Shown: piece after piece, positions 11,395-22,558 of the stretch | Position numbering within the stretch: position 1 is the first letter of the stretch | Layout: each line of letters begins with the position of its first letter | Source: Cyrtodaria siliqua | Lineage: Eukaryota; Mollusca; Bivalvia; Adapedonta; Hiatellidae | NCBI GenBank assembly: GCA_037043455.1 | Contig: JAWPHD010005593.1 | Span: 1 to 64,000 of the forward strand | DNA: 64,000 nt | Direction of reading: 5' to 3' | Notes under the pieces: generated by a model | The model's input: only the letters and a program-made list of their open reading frames with translations | Told to the model about the DNA's origin: nothing | Database searches by the model: none | Made by a program: the position numbers and the translations under genes

Positions 11395-12360
11395 TCATAA
11401 TTCTAATCTAATCTGAATAGTGTCTGCACCATTTTCTGAATCTTTCTTAAAATGTTCTGAGAGATTCAGACACTTTTGAGTCTGAATTTTGTCTGAATAA
11501 ACCCTGAAAATTCAGACAATTTTCAATCTGAATTTTGTCTGGATTCGTTCCAATTTAAGTAAATATTCAGACAAAGCCAAATGACGCCAAATATTGTCCG
11601 TTCAGACAATGTTCAGTTAAATTTCAGACAGTGGTTTAAGCAACTTTTCAGAATAAATATCTGAACCAATTTTCTGAATCTTTCTTAAAGTGTTCTGAAA
11701 GATTCAGACTTCAGACACTTTTGAGTCAGAATTTTGTCTGAATAAACCCCGAAGATTCAGACGATTTTCAGTCTGAATTTTGTCTGGATTCGTTCCAATT
11801 TAAGTAAATATTCAGACGAGGCCAAGTAACGACCGTTCAGCCAAGAATCAGACAATGTTCAGTTAAATTTCAGAATAGTGTCTGAACCATTTTCTGAATC
11901 TTTCTTAAAATGTTCTGAGAGATTCAGACTTCAGACACTTTTGAGTCTGAATTTTGTCTGAATAAACCCTGAAGATTCAGACGATTTTCAGTCTGAATTT
12001 TGTCTGAATTCGTTCCAATTTAAGTAAATATTCAGACGAGGCCAGATAACGACCGTTCAGCCAAGAATCAGACAATGTTCAGTTAAATTTCAGAATAAAA
12101 GTCTGAATAGTGTCTGAACCATTTTCTGAATCTTTCTTAAAATGTTCTGAGAGATTCAGACTTCAGACACTTTTGAGTCTGAATTTTGTCTGAATAAATC
12201 CTGAAGATTCAGACGATTTTCAGTCTGAATTTTGTCTGGATTCGTTCCAATTTAAGTAAATATTCAGACAAGGCCAAATAACGCCAAATAACGTCCGTTC
12301 AGCCAAGAATCAGACAATGTTCAGTTAAATTTCAGACAGTGGTTCAGCCAATATTCAGAC
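11395..12360. repeat. Right subterminal array, four ~232-bp units
   Basis: Units starting near 11420, 11655, 11885 and 12110 repeat 'ttttctgaatctttcttaaa', 'gagattcagacttcagacac', 'gtctgaattttgtctgaata' and 'aatttaagtaaatattcagac'. They are far more alike than the left array is, so this end was amplified more recently. The words are the same TCTGAA/TTCAGA set as at the left end. Confidence 0.9.
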
Positions 12361-12378
12361 ACTATATTTTCATGAGGG

Positions 12379-12960
12379 GAGGCATGATTTCCCCTTCAAA
12401 CATCCATGTTGAGACTTGCTAATCAAAGAATATTTAACAAGATGGTTCACAATATGCGCTCTAATGATAGCTTCAAACACTTTACACACTCGAGAAGTTA
12501 AACTTATAGGTCTATAGTTGGCAGGATCAGACTTTAACCCCTTCTTGAATATGGGAGTAACATTAGCTATTCTCCAGTCAGACGGTACTTGTCCAAGCTT
12601 CAAACTAAGTTTAAACAGTATACAAAGTGGTTTTACTATATAGTCAGTCACTTCACTAAGGAAAGATGACCCAATCTTATCTGGACCAGGAGACTTATTT
12701 AACCTTGAATTATCTAAATGTTTCAACAGTTTCTTCCGTTATACAAATGTCATTAAGTCTATCGTCATCAGATCCCCTGTAGATGGGCTCAGGCTTAGGA
12801 ATGTGAGTCGTATCTTCATGTGTAAATGTAGACGCAAACAAATTGTTTAACGTATCGGCCTTAAATGCACTGTCACCAGAGATATCACCGTCACTATTTT
12901 TTAAAGGGCCAATCGTGTCTTTAACTTGCTGCTTGCTTCTCACATATTGACTTCTGTGGG
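12379..12960 (-). mobile_element. CR1/L2-like LINE, 5' part of reverse transcriptase
   Basis: The minus-strand frame carries the N-terminal RT region: NKSPGPDKI, LFKLSLKLGQVPSDWRIANVTPIFKKG and NYRPISLTS (RT motifs 1-2), then SKSQHGCLKGKSCL just before the transposon. A frameshift near 12710-12726 separates the preceding segment (LNNLFASTFTHEDT), so the copy is dead. It is 5'-truncated at about 12960, with no endonuclease region. The 3' half is at 6250-6743. Confidence 0.9.
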
Positions 12961-12962
12961 GC

Positions 12963-13646
12963 CTGAGAAAACAATCAATTCAGAATGTAGAGCAACGTTC
13001 TTTTAATGTATCACGTTGAGGTATAAGGGAGCAAGTCCTTATTGTTACATACAATTACTCTTAAATACACACATACAATTATGTTACTCCTAATTTGCTC
13101 AGAATAATAAAAATAAGTGTATGCGAATAAAGTAAACTTGTTAAATACTTAGGTTAACAAATATAATAGTTCCTGACTCTATCGTGTAAACATGAATACA
13201 CAAATCGCATTAATAGAAGAATAATGTTTACATGTACAATATATTTATGAATCAATCCCTTAGAATACAAGTATGTATTCTTATACGTATCAGTCGGAAC
13301 ATAGGTTATTCACCGACTTGTTATATGCCTGCAACGAATTTACATTAAATACAGATGTAGATAAACAATATTATTGAAATCGAGAAGTCGTACGGACAAT
13401 GACTATGACCTTAAGTTAAACTTGCAATATGTTTATTTCTAGTATTATTCTTAGAATTATTGAACCGAACGTTGAATACTTCATTTTGGTTATGACAAAC
13501 GCACAAGCATGAATTGCACATGAAACAATGCATTATTCCAAATAGAACTAGACATAGTAAATAAAGATTCTTACCTGAGAAAACAATCAATTCAGAATGT
13601 AGATCAACTTTCTTTTAATGTATCAAGTTGAGGTATAAGGGAGCTA
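12963..13646. repeat. ~72-bp direct repeat pair 612 bp apart
   Basis: 'ctgagaaaacaatcaattca' through 'gttgaggtataagggagc' at 12963-13034 recurs with four or five differences at 13575-13646. The AT-rich spacer has no open frame. The repeat abuts the LINE truncation point. It could be LTR remnants or a duplicated flank; neither is proven. Confidence 0.7.
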
Positions 13647-15205
13647 GTGATCTTTAGGTAGCTACATGCCATTTTATGTGATTATTTCTCAGAGTGGTTG
13701 TCATGGTGAAGTGGACACTTTGACCAATGAAAATCTGTCCAGGCTATTTGCTTACCTGTAACCCTTGCATATATTCAAATACTGACCAGTATATTTCGGC
13801 GGAACTAAATTGACTATGATTGATTAGGTACGTAGAAATTATCAGAGATGTGACAAAAACTGCTACCAGGGGGTTTGGCAGCTTCCTGTATTCAGACAGG
13901 AAATATCACTTTTTGGCTGACCGCTTGATATATAAGCCTGGTGAGAAACTCAGAGAATGGCCGTTCAGAGTTAACTATTTGTAAGGAGCACTGAGTTTTA
14001 ATATTAATTACCGCTGCATATTTGCAAATAAAACCTTAAACATAGATAACTGCAAACTACAATTAACACAAATCAAATTCTAACGACTATATATATAGGT
14101 ATATGTAAATGAAAATGCAATATTAAAGAATTGAAACAGGAAAAGAACATGCACACAATACACTAGTAATTATAGCTGGGTAACACTTCGAAAAACGCGA
14201 TTTCCAGTTAGGTATACATCACTATGGAACAAAATAAAGCGCATATTCACGGCTGTTGGTGACGATTCCCCGAATGTACCAGTGTCAATCAATTCAATCC
14301 GATGCGATTTCAACAACGGAACAAGTATTAAACATAAATATAGACCAGAGAGAGCTTCACACCTTGTCTATAACGACATTACTCTGGGACATTTTTTTCA
14401 GGAAAGCTTAAGATATGTTTCTTTTCAACAAATGACATGGAAAAAAAAATTAAATTGTGATTGAAGGCAATTATTATTTATATATTCTTTTGTCTAGATT
14501 TGATTACTATTTTTATGATTCTTTTCATTTGGATACATTGATATAAATTCAGTGATTCATTTTTAAAAAAAAATGACAGGCTTAATGTACGACTCGTGTT
14601 AATGACAGTTTTAATATTATTAAAAGTTTAGTTTTATGACAGAATAACAAACAGATTGGACACTTTCTTTCTGAAACAATGAAGTGGCCAAACTATCAAG
14701 TAGCACCTTAACTTTTTCTTCGAACTTCGCTTTCAAATATTCATAGATTTTGATAAGAATACATGCAAAGATTCATATTAAAATAAATGGCAATATGGGA
14801 TTATAATAGTTTTTCTTAAAATTTATTTTCTAAATAAGAAATTGTATAAAAATACATTAATTTCCACACTGCCACGTGAAACAGATATACATTTCACAGT
14901 ATCCTATATATTTGTTATTTATAGGTATGTGGTTTTATATAAAAAAAATATCCAGAAGGCTGAGAAGTGGTATAAATACTAAGCGTAATGTCAAATCAAA
15001 CAAATATTTGCAATATAAAAGATGATTTGTTTGCGTCAGCATGATAGGACACTTAGGCTTTGTCATTCTTCAAATAAAACTCAAGCCCCTAGCAAAGATG
15101 CTATATATATTAAAATAGAATCCGATTAGTTTTAACATCCATGAAAGAAAAAGAAAAAAAAAGAAAAGAAGAAAAAAAAACCTACCTACCTACCCTATTT
15201 TTTTC
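13647..15205. other. No gene recognised
   Basis: AT-rich sequence with isolated short open frames and no domain, tandem repeat or splice pair that I can support. An A-rich tract and CCTACC repeats (15145-15195) lead into the palindromic module at 15207-15242. Confidence 0.4.
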
Positions 15206-15399
15206 AAGTGAGTAACCAGAAACACAGGTGTGTTTTTTCTGGCCTAATATTGACACCTACATTACTTACATTATTGTTTGACACCTACATTACGTCAATG
15301 TTTTATCTCTGGAACTTGGTAGCACTAATTCATATACTCCAGTTGAATCTACTGAGGGTGATGTTGTTTCCACTCCGTGCACTACTTTCAAGACGAAAA

Positions 15400-16798
15400 G
15401 CAAAACAAACTGCCAGCTATAAACTAGATCCTAAATTACATAAAAAGCCTTATAAATCCCACTTCATTTTGAATTCTAGTGCTTTCACCACTACAAACAT
15501 CTCCAAACGTTTAACTTCTTGTCTTACTGCCATTAAAGATCATGTTAAACAATATTGTGCTGAAGCTTATGAAATCTCTGGGATTAATTTATTTTGGTCA
15601 ATTAAAAATTCAGAAACTTTCTTGATAAAATGTGCAACAAATGTCAAGATACAACCTTACCACATCACCTTATCAAAGACAAGCTTATTGCTCTCATTCA
15701 AAAAACTTTCGCTATAGAAAAAACTACATTTTTGACCTGTAACAATATTAAAGCATTTTTTACTAACGGCAGTTTAGACAATTATACTATGTGGACTATG
15801 AAGTTTGTGAAGCACTCATCTTCCTATTAGATAATATTTTCGTCAGGTATGATACCACCATTTATAGACAAATTGTTGGTATCCCTATGGGTACGAACTG
15901 TGCACCACTTGTTGCAGATTTGTTTTTATATTGCTATGAAAGCGATTTCATGTTGAGTCTTTCACCAGATACCCAGGCAGATGTTATTGAAGACTTTAAT
16001 GACACCTCTCCGTATCTGGATGACATATTGAACATTGACAACCCTTTCTTTCCAATTATGGTTAATAATATTTTATCCTAAAGAACTTCAGCTTTACAAG
16101 GCTAATATTTCTGATAATAACGCTTCTTTTCTTGATTTAGATCTCTCTACTGAAAATGGTGAAATTATTAGCAAAATCTATGACAAGAGAGATGATTTTA
16201 ATTTTGACATTGTTAATTATCCCCACTTAGGTGGGGATGTTCCCCGAGCAACTTCTTATGGGGTCTCTGTGTCTCAACTTATTCGTTTTTCAAGAGCTTG
16301 TACTCAAGTTGAGAACTTTAATATTCGTAATATTTGTATAACTAAAAAGCTACTCCATCAGTGTTACCGTTACCATAAACTTCATAAAACCTTTGCAAAA
16401 TTTTATTATCGTAATCCCGATCTTTTTTCCAATTATAAAAGCAATTTAAGGACTCTTCTGCGACAAGGACTATCACAACCTGACTTCTATGGTGATGTGA
16501 TTTACAAACTTCGTAAGATTCTTGGTCATGATCACTTTCATACTTTCTTTGTTAAACTTGTTAAAAGGTTTATCAAAAGAGGTTATGATCCTATCATTTT
16601 GCAACGTACTGCATGCTTGGTGGTGGACCCTTTTACTGTTCACCACTACGCTTTCCTCTTTAATTGTATACGATGACTGGACAGGCTGTGGACACTATGA
16701 TGACGCCTACCTAAAGCCCATTAGGTGGTGGCATCTGATGTTTGTCCGCGGTCTTGTCTTGTCGTGCCCTCAATGGTTTATTGTCTCTTTGCTCTGGC
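15400..16798 (+). pseudogene. Penelope-like reverse transcriptase (broken copy)
   Basis: The frames, pieced over at least three shifts (near 15630, 15830 and 16035-16080), show LDPKLHKKPYKSHFI, GINLFWSIKNSETFL, TTLPHHLIKDKL, YRQIVGIPMGTNCAPLVADL (motif B) and YLDDILNIDNP (motif C, YxDD kept). These are followed by FLDLDLSTENGEI, KIYDKRDDFNFDIVNYPHLG and SYGVSVSQLIRFSRACTQVE. Motif A, expected just before TTLPHHL, is deleted, so the catalytic site is incomplete. The RT type (GxPMGT, FLDL-KIYDKR) fits Penelope-like elements; the assignment is from memory. After the stop near 16676 the 3' region (through 'tggcttctgccaag') matches other copies, and it is cut at 16798 by a tandem-repeat element. 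Confidence 0.8.
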
Positions 16799-18345
16799 TT
16801 CTGCCAAGGGCCAGCAGAGCTTATGGGATGGTGTGTTGTCCGTCGTCCGTCGTCCGTCGTCCGTCCGTCCGTCGTCCGTCGTCCGTTAACTTTTCTTGTG
16901 TACACTCTAGAGGCCACATTTCTGATGCAATCATCATGAAACTTTGTCAGAATGTTTGTCTCAATGAAATCTCGGTCAAGTTCAAAAATGAGTCATGTGG
17001 GGTCAAAAACTAGGTCACTAGGTCAAATACTTGAAAAAACTTGTGTACACTCTAGAGGTCATATTTGTTACCCAATCTTGATGAAACTTTGTCAAATTGT
17101 TTATCTTAATTATATCTTGATCAAGTTCGGAAATGGGTCACATGAAGTTAAAAACTAGGTCACTAGGTCAAATATTGGAAAAACCTTGTGTACACTCTAG
17201 AGGCCTTTTTACCCGAGCTTGATGCAACTTTGTCAGAATGTTTGTCTTAATTATATCTTGTCAAGTTTGAAAATGGGTTACATGGGGTTAAAAACTATGT
17301 CACTAGGTCAAATACTTGAAAAACCTTGTGTACACTCTAGAAGCCGTATTTTTGACCAAATCTTGATGAAACTTTGTCAAAATGTTTGTCTTAATTATAT
17401 CTTGGTCAAGTTAAAAAATGGGTCACATGGTGTTATAAACTAGGTCACTAGGTCAATCTTTGGAAAAAACGTGTGTACACTCTAGAGGCCTTATTTTTGA
17501 CCCGATCTTGATGCAATTTTGTCAGAATATTTGTCTCAATTATAGCTTGCTAAAGTTTGAAAATGGGTCACCCAGGATCAAAAACTAGGTCACTAGGTCA
17601 AATACTTGAAAAACCTTGTGTACACTCTAGAAGCCGTATTTTTGACCCAATCTTGATGAAACTTTGTCAAAATGTTTGTCTTAATTATATCTTGGTCAAG
17701 TTAAAAAATGGGTCACATGGTGTTATAAACTAGGTCACTAGGTCAATCTTTGGAAAAACCGTGTGTACACTCTAGAGGCCTTATTTTTGACCCGATCTTG
17801 ATGCAATTTTGTCAGAATATTTGTCTCAATTATAGCTTGCTAAAGTTTGAAAATGGGTCACACAGGATCAAAAACTAGGTCACTAGGTCAAATACTTGAA
17901 AAACCTTGTGTACACTCTAGAGGCCATATTTCTGACCCGATCTTGATGAAACTTTGTCGAAATGTTGTCTTAATTATATTTTGGTCAAGTTCGAAAATGG
18001 GTCCCATGGGGTCAAAAAACTAGGTCACTAGGTCAAATACTTGAAAACCTTGTGTACACTCTAGACGCCATATTTTTTTTTTCATTCGATCTTTACCAAA
18101 CTTTACCAGATTGTTAATGTCAATAACAGCTCGATAATTTTTTATTTTTTTATTATTTTGTTTTATCTCTACTGGCCAAGTTCGAAAACCAGCCAGATCG
18201 GACCAGTAACGGTCGAGTTATGGCTCTTGATTTAGTTAAAAATGCTATATTCTGCCTCTTTATAGACGATAGTCACTCGCTTCATTGATGTTATAAGAGC
18301 CATATTAGCAAGTAGAGCATCCACAGGCCCTCTTGGGCCTCTTGT
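16799..18345 (+). repeat. Tandem-repeat element (family E, ~145-bp monomers, family D tail)
   Basis: The head GCCAGCAGAGCTTATGGGATG is followed by a GTCCGTC-rich tract. Nine monomers then begin at each 'tgtacactctag', spaced ~145 bp (from 16899 to about 18054). Each carries 'gaaactttgtcagaatgttt' and 'aaactaggtcactaggtcaa'. A family D segment and the end block 'cactcgcttcattgatgtta' ... 'ggccctcttgggcctcttg' close the element. Units 4-5 and 6-7 form a near-identical ~290-bp dimer. It splits a Penelope-like copy. Confidence 0.88.
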
Positions 18346-18692
18346 TTTGTATTATATTTACACGAGCATATTTGTATTTTACTTATATTGCCTATTGATG
18401 CTGCCTTGTTGGTGAGAGATTAGATCATGGCGGGGATTTCCTTATTTACACTGTCCTGTTTTAATGGGATGACAGTAGGGTAAGTGTGAGGTTTGGTGCA
18501 CCCTAGAACTGGTTTAAACCCCCAGTGGCCTAACTTTGCCACTGACCGTTCCAAGGAGGTAGCCCTATTGTTAACCCTTTTATGTTTTGCCTTCTTGTTT
18601 GTCTGTTTGGTGTTTGTTTCTGTGTTTTGTGGTTGACTGTCCTCCTTGAATGCTACTTTCCCTGTCCGATCTTTTTATATTTCTTTAAACTG
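18346..18692 (+). mobile_element. Penelope-like 3' tail
   Basis: The ~350-bp block from 'tattatatttacacgagcat' to 'gatctttttatatttctt' contains 'gaggtttggtgcaccctaga' and 'gccactgaccgttccaagg'. It continues, after the 16799-18345 interruption, the RT copy that ends at 16798. Four other copies in the window share exactly the same 3' terminus. Confidence 0.82.
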
Positions 18693-19165
18693 TATTACAA
18701 AGGTGATTAATTTTGGCAATCAATATTGTCTACTTATATGCATAATGGAACTTTATCATTGTGTGAAGTTTCATTATAGTCCATGAGTGGTTTTTGAGTT
18801 ATGCTCCGGACAAGAATTATAAGGATAAAATTACAAAGGCCAATAACTCTAATCTGAAAGAAGAACGAGTTATAGTTCTTGTACTCTTCGCTTCCACCTA
18901 CTGCCTTTTATGATTCAGTGAAGTTGCATTTCAGTCCCATAAGTGGTTTTTGAGTTATACTCTGGAAAAGTTAGAGTTCTTGCACACTGCATTTCCTCTC
19001 ATTGTCCTCTATCATTATGTGAAGTTTCATTGCAGTCCCAGTAAGTAGTTTTGAAGTTATGCTTTGGACAAAAATTCTAAGTATAAAATGACTAAAGGCA
19101 ATAACTTTAATTTGAATGAAGACAGAGTTACAGTTCTTGCTACCTACAAAACCATTTTTTTCTCA
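18693..19165 (+). repeat. Degenerate ~140-bp repeats (weak family)
   Basis: About three diverged units share 'ggcaataactctaatttgaa', 'agagttatagttcttg', 'gaagtttcattccagtccca' and 'tttgagttatgctctgga'. One more unit lies at about 47050-47190. Non-coding. Confidence 0.65.
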
Positions 19166-20445
19166 TTCATAACTGCATTTATTGTCCGTAAACCATTTTT
19201 CTATTTTGAGTAACCTTGACCCCAGTGACCCAAAATGCAATCCCAAGCTTTCTTTTCATAAAAGCTACCTACCCATAAAGTTTCATTTCAATAACTCATT
19301 CCTAACTGAAGTTATTGAGCGGAAACCATTTTTTATTTTTTAGTAAAAGTGACCTTGACCTTGATGCCAGTGACCCCAAATGCAATCATAAGCTTCCTTT
19401 TTATATAAGCTACCTACCCATAAAGTTTGATTCCAATATTTCAATCCTAATTGAAGTTATCGAGTGGAAACATTTTTCTATTTTTAGTAAAGTGTCCTTG
19501 ACTCTAGTGACCCCAAATGCAATCCCCAAGCTTCCTTTTCATATAAGCTAGCTACCCATAAAGTTTTATTCCAATATCTCATACCTAAATGAAGTTATCG
19601 AGCAGAAAAAACATTTATAATTTTAATAGCAGTGATCTTGACCCCAGTGACCCCAAATGCAATCCCAAGCTTCCTTTTCATATAAGCTACCTACCCATAA
19701 AGTTTCATTCCAATATCTCATTCCTAACTGAAGTTATTGAGCGGAAACTGTTTTTCCATTTTTAAGAGCAGTGACCTTGACCCCAGTGACACCCAAATGC
19801 AATCTCAAGCTTCCTTTTCATATATGCTACCTACCCCTAATGTTTCATTCCAATATCTCAATCCTAACTGAAGTTATTGAGCGGAAACCATTTTTACAAT
19901 TTTAGTAGCAATGACCTTGACCACAGTGACCCTAAATGCAATCCCAAGTTTCCTTTTCATGTAAGCTACCTACCCATAAAGTTTCATTCCAATTTCTCAT
20001 TCCTAACTGAAGTTATTGAGCAGAAACCGTTTTTCTAATTTTGGGAGCAGTGAACTTTACTTTGACCCCAGTGACCCCAAATACAATCCCAAGCTTCCTT
20101 TTCATATATGCTTCCTACCCATAATGTTTCATTCCGATATCTCATTCCTGACTAAAGTTACTGTGCGGAAACCATTTTTACTATTTTTAGTAACAGTGAC
20201 CTTGACCCCAAATGCAATCCCAAGCTTCCTTTTCATATAAGCTACCTACCCATAAAGTTTCATACCAAAATCTCATTCTTAACTGAAGTTATTGAATGGA
20301 AACCGTTTTTCTATTTTTAGTAACAGTGACCTTGACCTTGACCCCAGTCATTCCAAATGCAATCCCAAGCTTCCTTTTCATATAAGCTATAAGTTTTATT
20401 TCAATATCTCATTCTTAACTGAAGTTATTGAGCGGAAACGAAGTG
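19166..20445 (+). repeat. Tandem array, family A (forward copy)
   Basis: Eight to nine ~140-bp monomers read 'gtgaccttgaccccagtgac', 'aaatgcaatcccaagcttcc', 'agctacctacccataaagtt' and 'aactgaagttattgagcgga'. They are the reverse complement of the array at 3525-4590. The array ends at 'gacagactgacagacc'. Both copies lie in the same intron in opposite orientation. Confidence 0.92.
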
Positions 20446-20589
20446 TGACAGACTGACAGACCTATAGTCTAATATAGGACTAATAAATATTCGGAGCAGA
20501 TTATCTCTGAACCAATGCAGTTTCGAAATGTTTGTGTCAGACATGAATAATAGGTGATTTTGAATATATAATGTCCGCGAAATTTTCAG

Positions 20590-20946
20590 GGAGCATAAAA
20601 AAGCGGATATAAAAGTCAAACAGGAAATGCAGCATTCAAGGGCCACAGTCAACCACAATAACGCACAGAAACAAATAACAACTAGAGGCAAGATATGGCA
20701 TCACAAACATAAAATTGTTGACAATAGGGCTACTGCCGTGGAACGGTCAGTGGCAAAAAAGGCTGCTGGGGGTTTAAACCAGGTTATAGGGTGCACCAAA
20801 CCTCACTCTTACCCTATTGTCATCCCAATAAAACGGCACAGTGTAAATAAAGATATCCCCCCAGGTTATATTCTCTAACAAACAAGGCAGCATTAATAAG
20901 CAATATAAGTAAAACACATAAATGATCATGTACAAGGCAATTGGTA
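20590..20946 (-). mobile_element. Penelope-like 3' tail, first part (split by mariner)
   Basis: The complement of the 18346-18692 block, more diverged. It resumes at 21972-22065 on the far side of the mariner, where 'aagcctagaaaaccac' and 'tgacttggcagaagccagag' match the Penelope-like 3' region. Confidence 0.82.
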
Positions 20947-21971
20947 CGAGGGGTGATCGAAATATAATGAGACTGATCTTATAACTCAAAAAGTATTTGA
21001 AATATCAAAATTAAACTTAAGACAAAATGAAGCACACTCTTTATTTTGCAAACAATACAAATATCAATTTATGTGTGTTTAAAATGACAGAGTTATGATG
21101 GTTCATATGAGATACCTGACAAGGGAACGGGGCAGTCTCTCAATGACGTACGACGTCAAGTTCACGAGTTTGATTTTGTTTAATCCTAACGTTTCTCAAA
21201 GTACTCTCCCATACATGAGATACACCTGTTGTGTCGCTGAATCCACTGGTCAATATGTCTTATTCAAATGCGTTGTTAAAACCTTATGAACAGTTCCATA
21301 ACTAAATCTGATCGCATATGTCTCTGACCGCTACACGTCGATCACCATATACAACTTCTTTAATCGTTTCAATTAACGTTGCGTCGATTATCGTCTTTCT
21401 TCCGCACCCCCTGTCATTTTCTAAAGTGGTTCGTCCTTCCTTTAAATGTTGATGCCATCTAAAAACAAGTGCACGGGAAACTTTGGGTTTTGTAGCCGCT
21501 CTCTGAATCATCTCATAGGTTTGTGTAGGTGTTTTGCCTAACATATAACACACATTTATAATTGCGCCTTTTTCCTTTGAATCAGTTATTTTAACAGATC
21601 TTCTGCTAAGTAACGGTTGCTTGTTTTGCCGATTTTAAGATAACGGAAACAAATATGACGTTGAAATTTGGCCTAACGGCACAAATGACGTCATTCAAGA
21701 AGCAGACCAAGTTACGCTAAAATCGGTGCATTATTTCTGATATTATAATGATGTATTCGTAAAAATCTAAGTTTTAAAATTGTACCTACATTTTACTGCC
21801 CTGTTCTAGCCTAAGTGGATAAACATAACAACACCAAAAGCATATTTTTCAAATTAAATATAATTTATTTTTATGTAAAGGTACAAAAGTGTACTTCATG
21901 ATGATATTAAGACATTTTATAAAGAGATACTTTTTTTACAGCAACAGTCATTATTTCTCGATCACCCCTCG
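20947..21971 (-). mobile_element. Internally deleted mariner (1,025 bp)
   Basis: Inverted ends CGAGGGGTGATCGA (20947-20960) and the complement at 21958-21971 are flanked by TA on both sides (20945-20946 and 21972-21973), the standard mariner target duplication. Further inward similarity (AAATAATGA) supports the ends. The element sits inside a Penelope-like 3' tail and is therefore younger than it. Confidence 0.93.
21186..21620 (-). pseudogene. Mariner transposase remnant lacking the catalytic core
   Basis: Minus-strand frame. The N-terminal paired HTH region is present: SKEKGAIINVCYMLGKTPTQ, SRALVFRWHQHLKEGRTT, ENDRGCGRKT and RRVAVRDICDQI. After a frameshift (FSYGTVHKVL) the sequence jumps to the C-terminal end NAFE and WIQRHNRCISCMGEYFEKR, with the stop at 21186-21188. 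The D,D(34)D catalytic domain between them is missing and no good ATG starts the frame. The copy is non-autonomous. Confidence 0.9.
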
Positions 21972-22229
21972 TATATATAATATAAAAAAAAGCCTAGAAA
22001 ACCACAAAGCAAGTACTCAATGACTTGGCAGAAGCCAGAGCAAGAAGAGAATAAACCGTTATAGTCCGGCAGATATCCAACATGACTCGGATTTGAGAAC
22101 ATACAATTGTTCTCGGCTGATTCTGTATCTTCAGACCATATACTTGCATAATCTTAATGATGTCTCCCTGTCACCATTGATCTTCTTTCTTTTTTTTTAA
22201 TTTTTCACATTTTTATATATACAATGTAT

Positions 22230-22455
22230 ATATATATATTTATTAACACCATTAAAAGTGCAATTTTTTTATTTTTTGTTTATTTCCAAGATCGATTGTA
22301 GTGTTATGTATATATCAGAAATTATCCACATCAAATTCATGTATTGAAAGAAGTAAAATCGGAATTATGCAATCGATCTTTGAGACATTTTAATTAAAAA
22401 TAAACACAAAATAAAAAAAACCTTGCACTTTTAATAGCATTAAGTATATTTTTAT
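22230..22455. repeat. Foldback palindrome (~70-bp arms)
   Basis: The left arm 'attaacaccattaaaagtgc' through 'aagatcgattgt' pairs with the complement of 'aatcgatctt' through 'gcacttttaatagcattaa'. The ~60-bp spacer is AT-rich. This is MITE-like. Confidence 0.75.
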
Positions 22456-22558
22456 TTAACATCCGCCGTCCTGTCGTCATGGAATGGTGAAAATAATTCC
22501 CCAATTAAGCTTTTCATTCAGTTATACATAGCATTATGATTATTTTGATTTTGCTGTG

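Larger units (their letters stand above)
6744..12378. mobile_element. 5,635-bp DNA transposon with CCCTCATGAAA inverted ends
   Basis: The two ends are perfect 11-bp inverted repeats (CCCTCATGAAA at 6744-6754 and its complement at 12368-12378); similarity continues inward to the first TCTGAAT words. The 2-bp flank GA is duplicated (6742-6743 and 12379-12380). Deleting the element plus one GA rejoins the LINE reading frame exactly (KSCL then TNLLKFLDD), which fixes the boundaries. Both ends are packed with TCTGAA/TTCAGA words in both orientations. Inside are a full tRNA-SINE, a partial second element of the same style, and a ~3-kb middle with only weak coding hints. No transposase domain was recognised, so the superfamily is undecided and mobility may depend on another copy. 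Confidence 0.88.

Noticed and set aside
14282..14464. 60-codon plus-strand frame
   Set aside because: No domain, no splice context, AT-rich surroundings.
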